DNA from: Marivita sp046591575
GTDB taxonomy: Bacteria; Pseudomonadota; Alphaproteobacteria; Rhodobacterales; Rhodobacteraceae
Length of the DNA stretch: 64,000 nt
Assembly: GCF_046591575.1 (NCBI RefSeq)
Contig: NZ_JBIQWA010000010.1
Coordinates: 62,001-126,000, forward strand
Direction of reading: 5' to 3'
Part shown: positions 54,443 through 62,984 of the stretch, piece by piece
Position numbering within the stretch: the stretch's first letter is position 1
How the letters are laid out: each line of letters opens with the position of its first letter
Program-made: the position numbers and the translations under genes
The notes under the pieces: model-generated
What the model was told of the DNA's origin: nothing
Database searches by the model: none
Seen by the model: only the letters and a program-made list of their open reading frames with translations

Positions 54443-55030
54443 TTAACCAAGTGCTTGAAATTCCACGCGACGGTTTTCGTCACTTCTGGGATCATCGGCA
54501 TTATAGGGCGCAGCCTCGCCCATCCCGATGGCCTGAAGACGGTTTTCCGCGATACCGCAATCATTGACCAGATGGCGCTTGACCTCTTTGGCGCGCAGCA
54601 AGGACAGGTTTTCGTTATAGGATGCCGATCCCGAACTGTCGGTATGGCCGACAATCTGGAACAGCTGAACGTCAACCGATTTCATTACCTCGCACAACGT
54701 AGCCAGTTGCGGTTTTTGGTCGGCGCGCAATGTGGCGCTGTCAAAATCGAAATTGATTTTGATGTTGACCTGATCCGCCTTGTCGACCTCGGAATAGGTG
54801 CTCTCTGCCGCTGCCACCGTTGTCGAGGACGTGCCGGTTGCCGCGCTGGTGGCCGCCGCCGCGCCTTCGGCGGGCACAAGCACCAGCCCACGGGTCTTTT
54901 GCTTTTGGAACGCCTCGGTGATTTCCTCGGCGGTCATGTCATCGGTGGCCTGTGCCGCAACAGGTGATGTCGCAGACAGGGCAAGGGCGAACGCAAGGGC
55001 AACGCTTGCAACAATGGTATGTCGTGTCAT
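54443..55030 (-). CDS. OmpA-family peptidoglycan-linked protein
   Basis: This 195-residue protein has a signal peptide (VASVALAFALALSATSPVAAQ), a short region with MTAEEITEAFQKQKTRG, an Ala/Thr-rich linker, and an OmpA domain from about 85 (INFDFDSATLRADQKPQL, QIVGHTDSSGSASYNENLS, RLQAIGMGEA, DENRRVEFQAL). It lies 33 nt upstream of ppkA on the same strand, so the two are likely co-transcribed. In a system without TssJ it might help tie the T6SS or the kinase sensor to the outer envelope; this is inference. Confidence 0.87.
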   Translation of the reverse strand: MTRHTIVASVALAFALALSATSPVAAQATDDMTAEEITEAFQKQKTRGLVLVPAEGAAAATSAATGTSSTTVAAAESTYSEVDKADQVNIKINFDFDSATLRADQKPQLATLCEVMKSVDVQLFQIVGHTDSSGSASYNENLSLLRAKEVKRHLVNDCGIAENRLQAIGMGEAAPYNADDPRSDENRRVEFQALG

Positions 55031-55219
55031 GGCTAATCGTGTCCTTAAATGCGTAAAAAATGTATATACGGCAGCCTAGCCCACAGAATGCAGCCCGACA
55101 ACATTTTTGCGGCGAGCGTGGCCTGCAAAATGCCCCTGATAAAGCTTGGCGTCGAAGGTAAAACGCGCTTTAGTAGGGGGGATACATTTTTACACAACGT
55201 GATTTCAGGAAACCACTCG

Positions 55220-56071
55220 ATGCGCGTGCTGCCTGCAGCCATTATTGGTGTTGCCATTCTTCTAGCATCGACCATCTGGGTCTTTGTCCCGATGCTGTTG
55301 CAGGAAGAAGAATTCTTTGACGGACCGGCCATTGATTCCGGTGCCCGGATCGAAATCGAGATGCTCAATCAACAGGTCGAAGACCTGCGCGAACGGGTCG
55401 ACACGCTGACCCAAGAGGTCGCCCGCGTCAGCGCGCGCGCGGCGGCGGGCAACCGTCAGGTGTTTCAGGCCCCGGACGTGGATGACAGCCAGCCGTTCCG
55501 GCAAAGCGGGCCAAACGATATCATTGATGCCTACGCCCAGGTTGTGCTGATCGCCGATCGCCGCAATGTGAACGAGGGCCTGACCATTGCCGGGTCGCGC
55601 TGGTTGGGCAACACCTTTGGTCTGCCCCGGCAGGATCTTGATCAGACCTGCCGGGAAATGACCAATCAGCGCCTTGCAAGCAAACTGCGCACACAAAATG
55701 TTGGCCCGATCAAGGTGCGGATGCTGCAACCGGCCATCGATTCGCTGACCCGCGTGTTCGAAAAGGTCCGCGCCACCGATCCCGATCTATATGCCCGCAT
55801 CAGCACTGCCGGATCGCTCTGCGTGCGCGCCATTCGCGGCACCACCAATCGCGCGTCCACCCATTCCTATGGTCTGGCGGTCGATTTGAACATTGACGGC
55901 AAACTTGACACATTGGGCGATGGCAAAACCCAGCTTGGCCTGACCATCCTGGCTGATTTCTTCAAGGAAGAAGGCTGGGTCTGGGGGGCCTCCTGGCGGC
56001 GCGAGGACAGCATGCATTTCGAAGTCAGTCGCCAAAAGCTGGAGCAATGGGTCAGGGACGGCGTTTTGTAA
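55220..56071 (+). CDS. Membrane-anchored M15-type peptidoglycan peptidase (TagX-like)
   Basis: This protein has 283 residues from the ATG at 55220. It has one N-terminal helix (VLPAAIIGVAILLASTIWVF), a coiled coil at about 45-75 (IEIEMLNQQVEDLRERVDTL), then an M15/VanY-type zinc peptidase domain. Zinc ligands are visible as His215 and Asp222 in THSYGLAVDLN and His266 in SMHFEVS, with GWVWGASW before it. In Acinetobacter, TagX is a T6SS-linked wall peptidase of this general kind. The neighbouring T6SS genes suggest that role here, opening the wall for assembly, though ordinary wall maintenance is possible. Confidence 0.85.
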   Translation: MRVLPAAIIGVAILLASTIWVFVPMLLQEEEFFDGPAIDSGARIEIEMLNQQVEDLRERVDTLTQEVARVSARAAAGNRQVFQAPDVDDSQPFRQSGPNDIIDAYAQVVLIADRRNVNEGLTIAGSRWLGNTFGLPRQDLDQTCREMTNQRLASKLRTQNVGPIKVRMLQPAIDSLTRVFEKVRATDPDLYARISTAGSLCVRAIRGTTNRASTHSYGLAVDLNIDGKLDTLGDGKTQLGLTILADFFKEEGWVWGASWRREDSMHFEVSRQKLEQWVRDGVL

Positions 56072-56312
56072 CCGCGATACCGGTCCCGTTGAGCCCGGTT
56101 GACTTTCGCGCGGCAAACCACCATATGCCAATCAACGTCGCGCAGCCGCGTGAGCTTGCCACGTCCCGATCCAGGGACAAGCGACGCCCATCAACCGGTT
56201 CCCCATTCACGCAGGGTACTTGACGCAGCGCCAGCTTGTGTGGGGGCCTCCCATCAAGTCCTGAGGCACTGCGACACCCTCGTTTGCCACGGTGATGTGG
56301 CACGTTACTGTT

Positions 56313-56332
56313 CACATGTGTTTGCGCATGTG
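56313..56332 (+). promoter_or_regulatory. Hairpin before the DEAD-box helicase gene
   Basis: CACATG (56313-56318) can pair with CATGTG (56327-56332), just ahead of the AAAGGA ribosome site and the TTG start. A weak 5' leader structure is possible, as helicase genes of this type are often controlled in the leader. No other feature is seen in 56072-56312. Confidence 0.35.
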
Positions 56333-56349
56333 GATCAAAAGGATACATT

Positions 56350-57618
56350 TTGTCTGAATTTGACACACTGGGCCTCAAGCCCAAACTGACCGAAGCGCTG
56401 GACCGCGCAAATCTCAAAACACCCACACCCATTCAAGCCAAGGCTGTGCCACTGGCACTGGCCGGACACGACGTGCTGGGCCTTGCCCAGACCGGCACTG
56501 GCAAAACCCTCGCCTTCGGACTGCCTTTGGTCGATCACCTTCTGGATATGCCAGAACGCCCTGCGGCCAAGACGGCCAAGGCGCTGATCCTGGCCCCCAC
56601 CCGCGAACTTGTGAACCAGATCGCAGATAGCCTGCGCATGCTGACCAAAAACACCAACCTTCGGGTTACGGTTGTTGTGGGCGGACAGTCCATCAACAAA
56701 CAGATCCACCAGCTGCAGCGCGGCACCGATATTCTGGTGGCCACACCGGGCCGTCTGATCGACCTGATGGATCGCCGGTCTGTCCTGCTGTCACAGGTCC
56801 GTCACCTTGTTCTGGACGAGGCCGATCAGATGCTCGACATGGGCTTCATCCATGCGCTGCGCAAGATTGCGCCAAAACTCGGCACACCGCGTCAGACCAT
56901 GCTGTTCTCGGCCACGATGCCCAAACAGATGGAAGATCTGAGCAAGGCTTATCTGACCAACCCCAAAAAGGTCCAGGTCTCGCCTCCGGGCAAGGCCGCT
57001 GACAAGATCACCCAATCGGTGCACCATCTTGGCAGCAAAGCCGAAAAGCAAAGCAAACTGCGCGAAATTCTGTCCAAGGACATGGACGCCCTGACGCTGG
57101 TCTTTTCCCGCACCAAACATGGGGCAGAAAAGCTGATGAAAGGTCTTGTGGCGGATGGCTTTAATGCCGCGTCGATCCATGGCAACAAAAGCCAGGGCCA
57201 GCGCGACCGCGCGATCAAGGCGTTTCGGGATGGCACGATCACCGTGCTTGTCGCCACCGATGTGGCCGCGCGCGGCATCGACATTCCGGGTGTTGCCTAT
57301 GTGGTGAACTATGACCTGCCGGAAGTGCCGGACAATTATGTCCACCGCATCGGACGCACCGCCCGCGCCGGACGCGAGGGCGAGGCGATTGCATTCTGTG
57401 CTCCGGATGAGGCGGATCTTTTGCGCCAGATCGAAAAGCTCATGAAGATATCCGTACCGGTCGCCAGCGGCACCGCTCCGACCGAGCCGGTTGCACGCAA
57501 AAGCGCACCGCGTGGACGCGGGCAGGGCAACGGGGCGCGGTTCAACGGATCGAAACCAAAATCCAACAGCAATGGCCGCAGGCGTCGTCGCGGCGGTGGC
57601 GCACAGAAAGCGGCTTAA
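56350..57618 (+). CDS. DEAD-box ATP-dependent RNA helicase (RhlE-like)
   Basis: This 422-residue helicase unwinds RNA in ribosome assembly or mRNA decay. All motifs are present: the Q-motif with PTPIQAKAVP, AQTGTGKTLAF, PTRELVNQI, ATPGRLIDLM, VLDEADQMLDMGF, LFSATMP, LVATDVAARGIDIPGV and YVHRIGRTARAGREG. A basic, Gly/Asn/Arg-rich tail ends it. It starts with TTG at 56350 after AAAGGA. It is an ordinary chromosomal gene, apparently unrelated to the T6SS. Confidence 0.95.
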   Translation: MSEFDTLGLKPKLTEALDRANLKTPTPIQAKAVPLALAGHDVLGLAQTGTGKTLAFGLPLVDHLLDMPERPAAKTAKALILAPTRELVNQIADSLRMLTKNTNLRVTVVVGGQSINKQIHQLQRGTDILVATPGRLIDLMDRRSVLLSQVRHLVLDEADQMLDMGFIHALRKIAPKLGTPRQTMLFSATMPKQMEDLSKAYLTNPKKVQVSPPGKAADKITQSVHHLGSKAEKQSKLREILSKDMDALTLVFSRTKHGAEKLMKGLVADGFNAASIHGNKSQGQRDRAIKAFRDGTITVLVATDVAARGIDIPGVAYVVNYDLPEVPDNYVHRIGRTARAGREGEAIAFCAPDEADLLRQIEKLMKISVPVASGTAPTEPVARKSAPRGRGQGNGARFNGSKPKSNSNGRRRRRGGGAQKAA

Positions 57619-57633
57619 GCCAGACTTAACCTG

Positions 57634-57661
57634 AAAAAAACCCGCTCCGAGTGGGAGCGGG
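57634..57661 (-). terminator. Rho-independent terminator, reads best on the minus strand
   Basis: CCCGCTCC (57641-57648) pairs with GGAGCGGG (57654-57661) over a 5-nt loop. The flanking run of seven As at 57634-57640 becomes a T run for leftward transcription. It can end the helicase transcript less efficiently rightward. Leftward use implies that a minus-strand transcript reaches this point. Confidence 0.75.
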
Positions 57662-58152
57662 TGTTCATCTCCGTGGCGCATCCTGTGCGCGATGTTACGG
57701 GGGACGTCCAAGGGTTTGGTCAAACGCAGCGCCGATAACGGCTTTGACCTGGCGGGCCGTCAGGTCGCGCTTGCCCGCGCCTGCCATCCCGTCACGCGTG
57801 ACCCCGGCCTTATGTTGCCGCTGCGCAAGGACTTGCAGGTGGCAATGTGGAACGAGATGGACGCGATGCGCAGCGACTCCGGTCTTACCAGAAGGTTAAC
57901 GAGAGTCGCTAAGATATTGTAATTCATTGTGGAAACCGGATTGTCAGCTGGCAATTTGGCGTTCGATCTGACATGACATAATTGGCTGAACCCCGCGTTG
58001 CGTCGCTGGAAATGCTGGGCCTCAATCTCACGCCGACGGCGCGCTTGCGACGGTGTAGGCACCGGCAGAGCTTTGGGCTTTATCTTAAAAATTCGCGTGG
58101 TGGCATCGGCCAGCGTGCCTTTGTGGGTGTCTGACAAGGGGCGAAACCTGCC
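57662..58152. other. 490-nt region without a convincing gene
   Basis: This lies between the DEAD-box helicase terminator and the TauE/SafE gene. A short rightward frame (57692-57922, 76 residues) and a leftward frame (57760-58137, 125 residues) overlap here. Neither has a clear ribosome site or known domain. It may be the untranslated end of the leftward permease transcript or hold a gene remnant. Confidence 0.4.
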
Positions 58153-58896
58153 TCAGATCAGGACGCGGATCAAGATGCCCAGGCCCAAAAGCAGGGACAG
58201 CCCGATCAAAAGGCGCCGGAACATGGTGTCGCTGATCCGGCGGAACACCATCAATCCCACCTGTGCCGCCAAAAGCGAGGCGGGCAGCGCGATCAAAAAG
58301 GCGGTGACCGTGTCGCGGTCATAGGCCCCGCGCGACCAAAGCATCAGCGCGGTTGTGCCCAGAACTGCCACGTTGAACGGTTGCAGCACCGCGCGGGTCT
58401 CGGCCTTTGGCCAAGGGCGCATCGAACACCAGATCAACGGCAAAGCCCCCGACAGCGAAGCCATGCCACCCAGCACACCGCCGACAAGCCCGACACCTGA
58501 ATCCAGAACCGGTGTGCGCCGTTCAAACCGGGGCAGGTTCGTGCGAAAGCTGAAGAAGCCGCCGTAAACAATTAATAAAATGGCAATAACCAGCTTGAGT
58601 GTCTCTGCGTTGATCAACGCAAGCAGCGTGATGCCGACCGGAACCCCAAGCAATCCCGGCACGATAAACCGCAGCAATCTGGAAAGATTTTGCGTCACTG
58701 CCGCGCGCACCTCCCACAAACCTTGAAGACCAGTCAGCACAGACATCAGCGTGACCAGCGCCACGGCGCTGACCGGGTCCAGCACGATCAGCAGAAACCC
58801 AAGCGCAAACAGGGCCGTGCCTGATCCGGCCAAACCGTTTACAAACCCTCCGGCCGAAGCCCCCAGCAGGATGTAAAGAACGGCGCTCCAGCTCAC
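58153..58896 (-). CDS. TauE/SafE (TSUP) family permease
   Basis: This 247-residue inner-membrane protein has seven to eight helices. The TSUP signature GASAGGFVNGLAGSGTALFALG is near the N-terminus, and the second half repeats it as LVGGVLGGMASLSGALPLIW. The family exports or imports sulfite, sulfoacetate or similar anions. No neighbouring sulfur gene points to a substrate. It stands alone, transcribed leftward. Confidence 0.9.
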   Translation of the reverse strand: MSWSAVLYILLGASAGGFVNGLAGSGTALFALGFLLIVLDPVSAVALVTLMSVLTGLQGLWEVRAAVTQNLSRLLRFIVPGLLGVPVGITLLALINAETLKLVIAILLIVYGGFFSFRTNLPRFERRTPVLDSGVGLVGGVLGGMASLSGALPLIWCSMRPWPKAETRAVLQPFNVAVLGTTALMLWSRGAYDRDTVTAFLIALPASLLAAQVGLMVFRRISDTMFRRLLIGLSLLLGLGILIRVLI

Positions 58897-59107
58897 GTGA
58901 GGCTGGACTCTGTCACGGGGGGTGGGTTTTCCGCGATGGCGTGAACCATGCAGGAGGTCGCTTCGAGGGTTTCAAGCTCTATCACTTCGCTGATCCGGAT
59001 GTTTTTTTGCGTTTCCGCCACGTTTTGATCTGTGTGCCCATCACAACGTCACGGTTTAATCGGATAACGGGCTGGGTTTTCCTAATCTTCACCGGGGCAT
59101 GTTCCAC

Positions 59108-60526
59108 TCAGTTAAGATCCTCAAGAAGACGCCCGTGCCGGCGGGTTTCCTCGATCACCTGACCAAAGGTTGACAGACCGCGCGCGTCAAGCATGGGCAG
59201 CATGCTGACCAGCACTTCTGCGGTGGCATAGGCATCCCCAAGCGCGGTATGGCGCAGCTCTTGTGGGATGGCGATGCCAAGCCGGTCGCACAGCGCGTCC
59301 AGCGTATGGGTTTCACTTGCCCCGAACAGCACGGCTGACAGCAACACAGTATCGAGGATCGGATGATCCCAGGTCACACCGGTTTGTTTGGCATGGCGGT
59401 GTAGGAACGCCATGTCGAACGGTGCGTTATGCGCAACGATGACGGCGTCTTGTGCAAAACTGTGAAACTGCCGGGCCACCTGGTGAATGTCGGGCTGGCC
59501 ACGCACCATGGCGTCGGTGACCTTGTGGACCTTGGTGGATGCAGGCGGGATCGGGCGGCCGGGATCGACCAGCTGATTGATGGTTTCGCCGCCAATGATC
59601 TTGCCGTTGAGCACGCGTACGGCCCCCAGCTGGACGATATCGTCTTTGTGCGGCAGCAGCCCGGTGGTTTCGGTATCGAACACCGCAAAGCACAGATCGC
59701 GCAGATGCCGGTCGTGGATATGCGCCTCGGCATCCTGTTGGCGGCGGTCCAGCAGGTCGAAATCATACACCAGCGGCCGCGCCGCCGTTGGCGAGATGTC
59801 GAGTGTCTGGCTGTCGATCACCATCAGGAAACCGCCCCCCTCCATGGGTTTGAGTTTCACGTCAAAGCTTTGCGCCATATCTTTGGAATGGGCGGTCACA
59901 GACACGTCTTTGCCGGTTTTCTGAAGGGTCTTGATCGCGGCGGTCAGGGTGGCGTTGTCAAAGTAATCGGTAAGTTTCGCGTTCAGACGCGGCACCCCCA
60001 GTTGCGCCAGCACCTCTGCGGCCTGTCCATCGTACAGCACGATCTGCCCGTCCGGATTGACAAGCACTGTGGCCACGGGAATTTCCGTCAAAAGCGCGGT
60101 CAGGCGGGCTGTCTCGGCGCTAAGGCGTGCGGTTTCTTTTGCGACGGCTTGCGCAGTGCTGAGCGCCGTGTCGTTCAGCTGTTTGGTCACGGCAGAGGCG
60201 GCGGGTGCCAGATCGCCAAGATAGCGCGCGGTCTGGGTGTCCAGATCACGGTCGACACCGGCATGGGCGCGGGTGCGCAGCTCTGCGGCCAGCCGTTCGA
60301 TGGGCTTGGCCACGTTTTCATCAAACAGCAGCCAGACCGAAACGGTCAATGCAAGGATCAGGAACGCGGCGAGAATGGCGGCAAAGGTGAACCCGTTTTC
60401 AACCGTTGTCGTGACCGCGCGCGCGTATCCGAACCAAAGCGCGGCCCCGATCAAAACTAGCCCGCCCAGGCCCAGCAGGCAAAAGAACAGAAAAACGCGC
60501 AGGCGCAGGCCGAGCTTGTGAAACAT
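59108..60526 (-). CDS. Membrane-anchored DnaQ-type 3'-5' exonuclease with PAS-like region
   Basis: This 472-residue protein has two N-terminal helices (about 10-32 and 45-68), a HAMP-like linker (LFDENVAKPIERLAAELR), a PAS-like section at about 145-245 (LTEIPVATVLVNPDGQIVLYD), then a DEDDh exonuclease domain from about 280. Exo I is CFAVFDTETTGLLP, Exo II IVAHNAPFDMAFLHRH and Exo III HTALGDAYATAEVL. It resembles a signal-transduction protein whose output is a nuclease. In other proteobacteria such genes sit beside DUF294 and ActP-like symporter genes, as here. Confidence 0.9.
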   Translation of the reverse strand: MFHKLGLRLRVFLFFCLLGLGGLVLIGAALWFGYARAVTTTVENGFTFAAILAAFLILALTVSVWLLFDENVAKPIERLAAELRTRAHAGVDRDLDTQTARYLGDLAPAASAVTKQLNDTALSTAQAVAKETARLSAETARLTALLTEIPVATVLVNPDGQIVLYDGQAAEVLAQLGVPRLNAKLTDYFDNATLTAAIKTLQKTGKDVSVTAHSKDMAQSFDVKLKPMEGGGFLMVIDSQTLDISPTAARPLVYDFDLLDRRQQDAEAHIHDRHLRDLCFAVFDTETTGLLPHKDDIVQLGAVRVLNGKIIGGETINQLVDPGRPIPPASTKVHKVTDAMVRGQPDIHQVARQFHSFAQDAVIVAHNAPFDMAFLHRHAKQTGVTWDHPILDTVLLSAVLFGASETHTLDALCDRLGIAIPQELRHTALGDAYATAEVLVSMLPMLDARGLSTFGQVIEETRRHGRLLEDLN

Positions 60527-60529
60527 GGG

Positions 60530-61030
60530 TCAACTCCTTTGGCACACTCCGGTGACGATCGGGTCATCTTGGGGCACGTCGCGCCAGACAGGCGGGCTTT
60601 CGTCACCCAAAGCCGGGTCGGCGCGTTGTCCGGTTGCGCAATTTACCATCACCTCGACCGATTGAACCGTGCTCCAGCGGCCAAAGAAATAGAGATCGGC
60701 CAAAAGCAGATCAGGATTTTCGCGATTGGCCTGCACGTTCGGCTGATCCACCGCGATAAAGCGGTCGATGTAGGGAAAGACATATGTCCAGGGACGGTAG
60801 ATTGCCGTGCTTTCAACGGTTTGCACCACCTCAAGACCGTCCGGCAGGTTGTCCGAGGTGCGGGTATACCAGCTGTATTCGCTGCTGATCGTGGTGCCCA
60901 GCATCGCCGCTCCGGCCATCACCGGGATCAGCCATTTCGGCAGGCGGTTGCCGCTCAGGCGCATGACCATCAACGTGACACCGGCCCCGGCAAGGCCAGC
61001 GATGATCACGGCGATCAGTTCAAGAAACAT
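60530..61030 (-). CDS. Conserved membrane protein of unknown function
   Basis: This 166-residue protein has two N-terminal helices (LIAVIIAGLAGAGVTLMVM and LIPVMAGAAMLGTTI), then a soluble part with SSEYSWYTRTSDNLPDGLEV and two cysteines near the end (NCATGQ and GVCQRS). The topology suggests that the soluble part faces the periplasm. It lies 3 nt before the exonuclease gene and 22 nt after the DUF294 gene, in the same leftward set. No known function was recognised. Confidence 0.78.
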   Translation of the reverse strand: MFLELIAVIIAGLAGAGVTLMVMRLSGNRLPKWLIPVMAGAAMLGTTISSEYSWYTRTSDNLPDGLEVVQTVESTAIYRPWTYVFPYIDRFIAVDQPNVQANRENPDLLLADLYFFGRWSTVQSVEVMVNCATGQRADPALGDESPPVWRDVPQDDPIVTGVCQRS

Positions 61031-61052
61031 GCCATGTCCTCCGTTCCGCGTC

Positions 61053-62876
61053 TCAGCTTAGCATGCCGCGCCCATGTCCGACGGCGGATTGCATTGATTT
61101 TATCACCACAAACGCATCGCGAAGATGACTTCGCTCAAAATCGGACAGGGATGTCGGACTTAAAAAATTGTCGGGCGCGTCTCCGGCACGGACCTGTGCA
61201 GCCTGATGGTCAAGCCGGGTTTCGGCAATCAGATCATAGGCATCGCGCAGATCCTGTCCGCCCGATGCGCTCAGAATGCCTGCGGCCATCGCGGCCTCCA
61301 GACGCGCTGCTGTGTTGGCCTGCGTCAACTGCCCCTGCAGCGCATAGATGCGGCCCAGATCAACCACAGGCACCACGCCATTATGTTTGAGATCTATGTG
61401 GTTCTTGTGTTCGCCCGAGCGGATCGTGGCAAAGCCGCGCAGCAAGCCAAGCGGCGGGGTATGTTTCAGCGAATTGGACACCATATGCGCCACAAAGATC
61501 GAATTGGCCGAGGCTTTGGCCAGGGTTTCGGCCTGCAGGTTTTCAAACAGCGCGACCGTGCCGCCAATCGGGCGCAGATCGAACATGACGCTGGCCAGCA
61601 TCTGGGCCTCTGGGTTCGGGGTTTTGATCCAGCTTGCGAAATAATCGCGCCAGACCTTGACCGGCTGCCGCCAGCGCGGATTGCTGGCCATCATATCGCC
61701 GGGGCAATAGACATAGCCGCAGGTGTCCAGCCCGTCGCAGACGAACCGGGCAAGGGCTTCGAAATAGGGCTGATCGGCGTCGGTGACGCTGTCATCCAGA
61801 AACAGGCAGTTGTCCTGATCGCTGACACCGGTCTGTTCCTGCCGTCCCTGACTGCCGCAGGCAAGCCAGAGATACGGCACAGGGGCCGGTCCAAGCGACG
61901 CTTCGGCCAGCGCCAGCAACCGCCGGGTTGCGGTGTCGGCAATGTCGGTGATCAGCCGGGTGATCACCTCGTGCCGATTGCCACCGGCCACAAGCTGCGC
62001 CAGCAATTGCGGAATGCGCGCGGTGACCTTGGCCATGTCTTCGGCGGTGTTGGAATGGGCGATCTCGGATACCAGCTCGGCCGAGCTGACCGCCTGAAAA
62101 CGGGTAAGATCGGTTTGCGTCACGATCCCGACCAGCTTGCCCGCCTGTTCAACGGGCACATGCCCGATGCGCCGCTCCATCATCATGTGCAACACGTCAG
62201 AGCCGATGGCCGACGGCGGCAGAGTGACCGGATCGGGCGTCATCACGCGGCGGATCGGCGTGTCAAATGGCAGGCCATCGCCCACCACCTTGCCGGACAG
62301 ATCCCGGATCGTGGCAATGCCACGCAAGCGCCCGCCCTCGGCGACACAGATCGAGGACACCCGCGCCTCGCGCATCTGGCGCGCGGCGGTCTGGACATCG
62401 GTGTCCAGCGGACAGGTGACCGGAGAGGTCGCCATCAGCTCTTCGACCCGGGTGGTGGCCAGATCGGTTTTCTGCGGACGCTCCACGCGGCTGCGGTCAA
62501 AGAATTTGCGAAAGGCCGGAACCTCGGCCATGGCCTTATGAAAGATATCTGCGGGCAGGATCAAAAGCGTGCTGTCGGTGACGGCGCGCGCCGATGTCAC
62601 GCTTTGGCCTTGCCGCAGCAAGCCGCGTTCCCCAAAGGAATTGCGCGGACCCAGCAAAGAGATCGGCACGTCGTGTTCATCGCGAATTTCGACATCGCCT
62701 TCAAAGACAATGAACAACCCGTCCAATTGCTGCCCCAACGCATAGACCTGTGCCCCGGCGTCAAAGCGGCGCACATCGAACGCGGGGATCATGGACTGAA
62801 GGGCGGCATGCTCCATCGCGTCATAGGGGTGGATCGCTGACAGAAACTGAAACAGGGTTTCGGGGGCGGGGGTCAT
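61053..62876 (-). CDS. cNMP-binding / CBS / DUF294 nucleotidyltransferase-like protein
   Basis: This protein has about 607 residues from the ATG at 62876. It has a cyclic-nucleotide-binding-like domain (about 15-130; GLFIVFEGDVEI, SFGERGLLRQG), a CBS pair (about 155-270; MATSPVTCPLD, VMTPDPVTLPPS, GHVPVEQAGKLVG), a DUF294 nucleotidyltransferase fold (about 330-430) with CGSQGRQEQTGVSDQDN, and a DUF294 C-terminal domain. It is likely a signalling protein for the symporter upstream. A longer start at 62969 is less likely. Confidence 0.92.
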   Translation of the reverse strand: MTPAPETLFQFLSAIHPYDAMEHAALQSMIPAFDVRRFDAGAQVYALGQQLDGLFIVFEGDVEIRDEHDVPISLLGPRNSFGERGLLRQGQSVTSARAVTDSTLLILPADIFHKAMAEVPAFRKFFDRSRVERPQKTDLATTRVEELMATSPVTCPLDTDVQTAARQMREARVSSICVAEGGRLRGIATIRDLSGKVVGDGLPFDTPIRRVMTPDPVTLPPSAIGSDVLHMMMERRIGHVPVEQAGKLVGIVTQTDLTRFQAVSSAELVSEIAHSNTAEDMAKVTARIPQLLAQLVAGGNRHEVITRLITDIADTATRRLLALAEASLGPAPVPYLWLACGSQGRQEQTGVSDQDNCLFLDDSVTDADQPYFEALARFVCDGLDTCGYVYCPGDMMASNPRWRQPVKVWRDYFASWIKTPNPEAQMLASVMFDLRPIGGTVALFENLQAETLAKASANSIFVAHMVSNSLKHTPPLGLLRGFATIRSGEHKNHIDLKHNGVVPVVDLGRIYALQGQLTQANTAARLEAAMAAGILSASGGQDLRDAYDLIAETRLDHQAAQVRAGDAPDNFLSPTSLSDFERSHLRDAFVVIKSMQSAVGHGRGMLS

Positions 62877-62984
62877 ACTGGGTGCTCTTGCTTGGGCATG
62901 TAAAATCCCGCCCCAGATATCCCGGCGCGGGATCGTCTTGTGCCAAAAGCGCGTCCCCCCATAGGGCAACGCGCCAATGTTTGT

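Noticed and set aside
57692..57922. 76-residue plus-strand frame after the helicase
   Set aside because: No ribosome site or recognised family, and it overlaps a competing frame. It is mentioned only as part of the unassigned region.
59429..60460. 343-residue plus-strand frame opposite the DnaQ-type gene
   Set aside because: It is an antisense shadow of a protein with all three exonuclease motifs.
61206..62840. 544-residue plus-strand frame opposite the DUF294 gene
   Set aside because: The minus strand has clear cNMP, CBS and DUF294 motifs, and the plus frame shows none.
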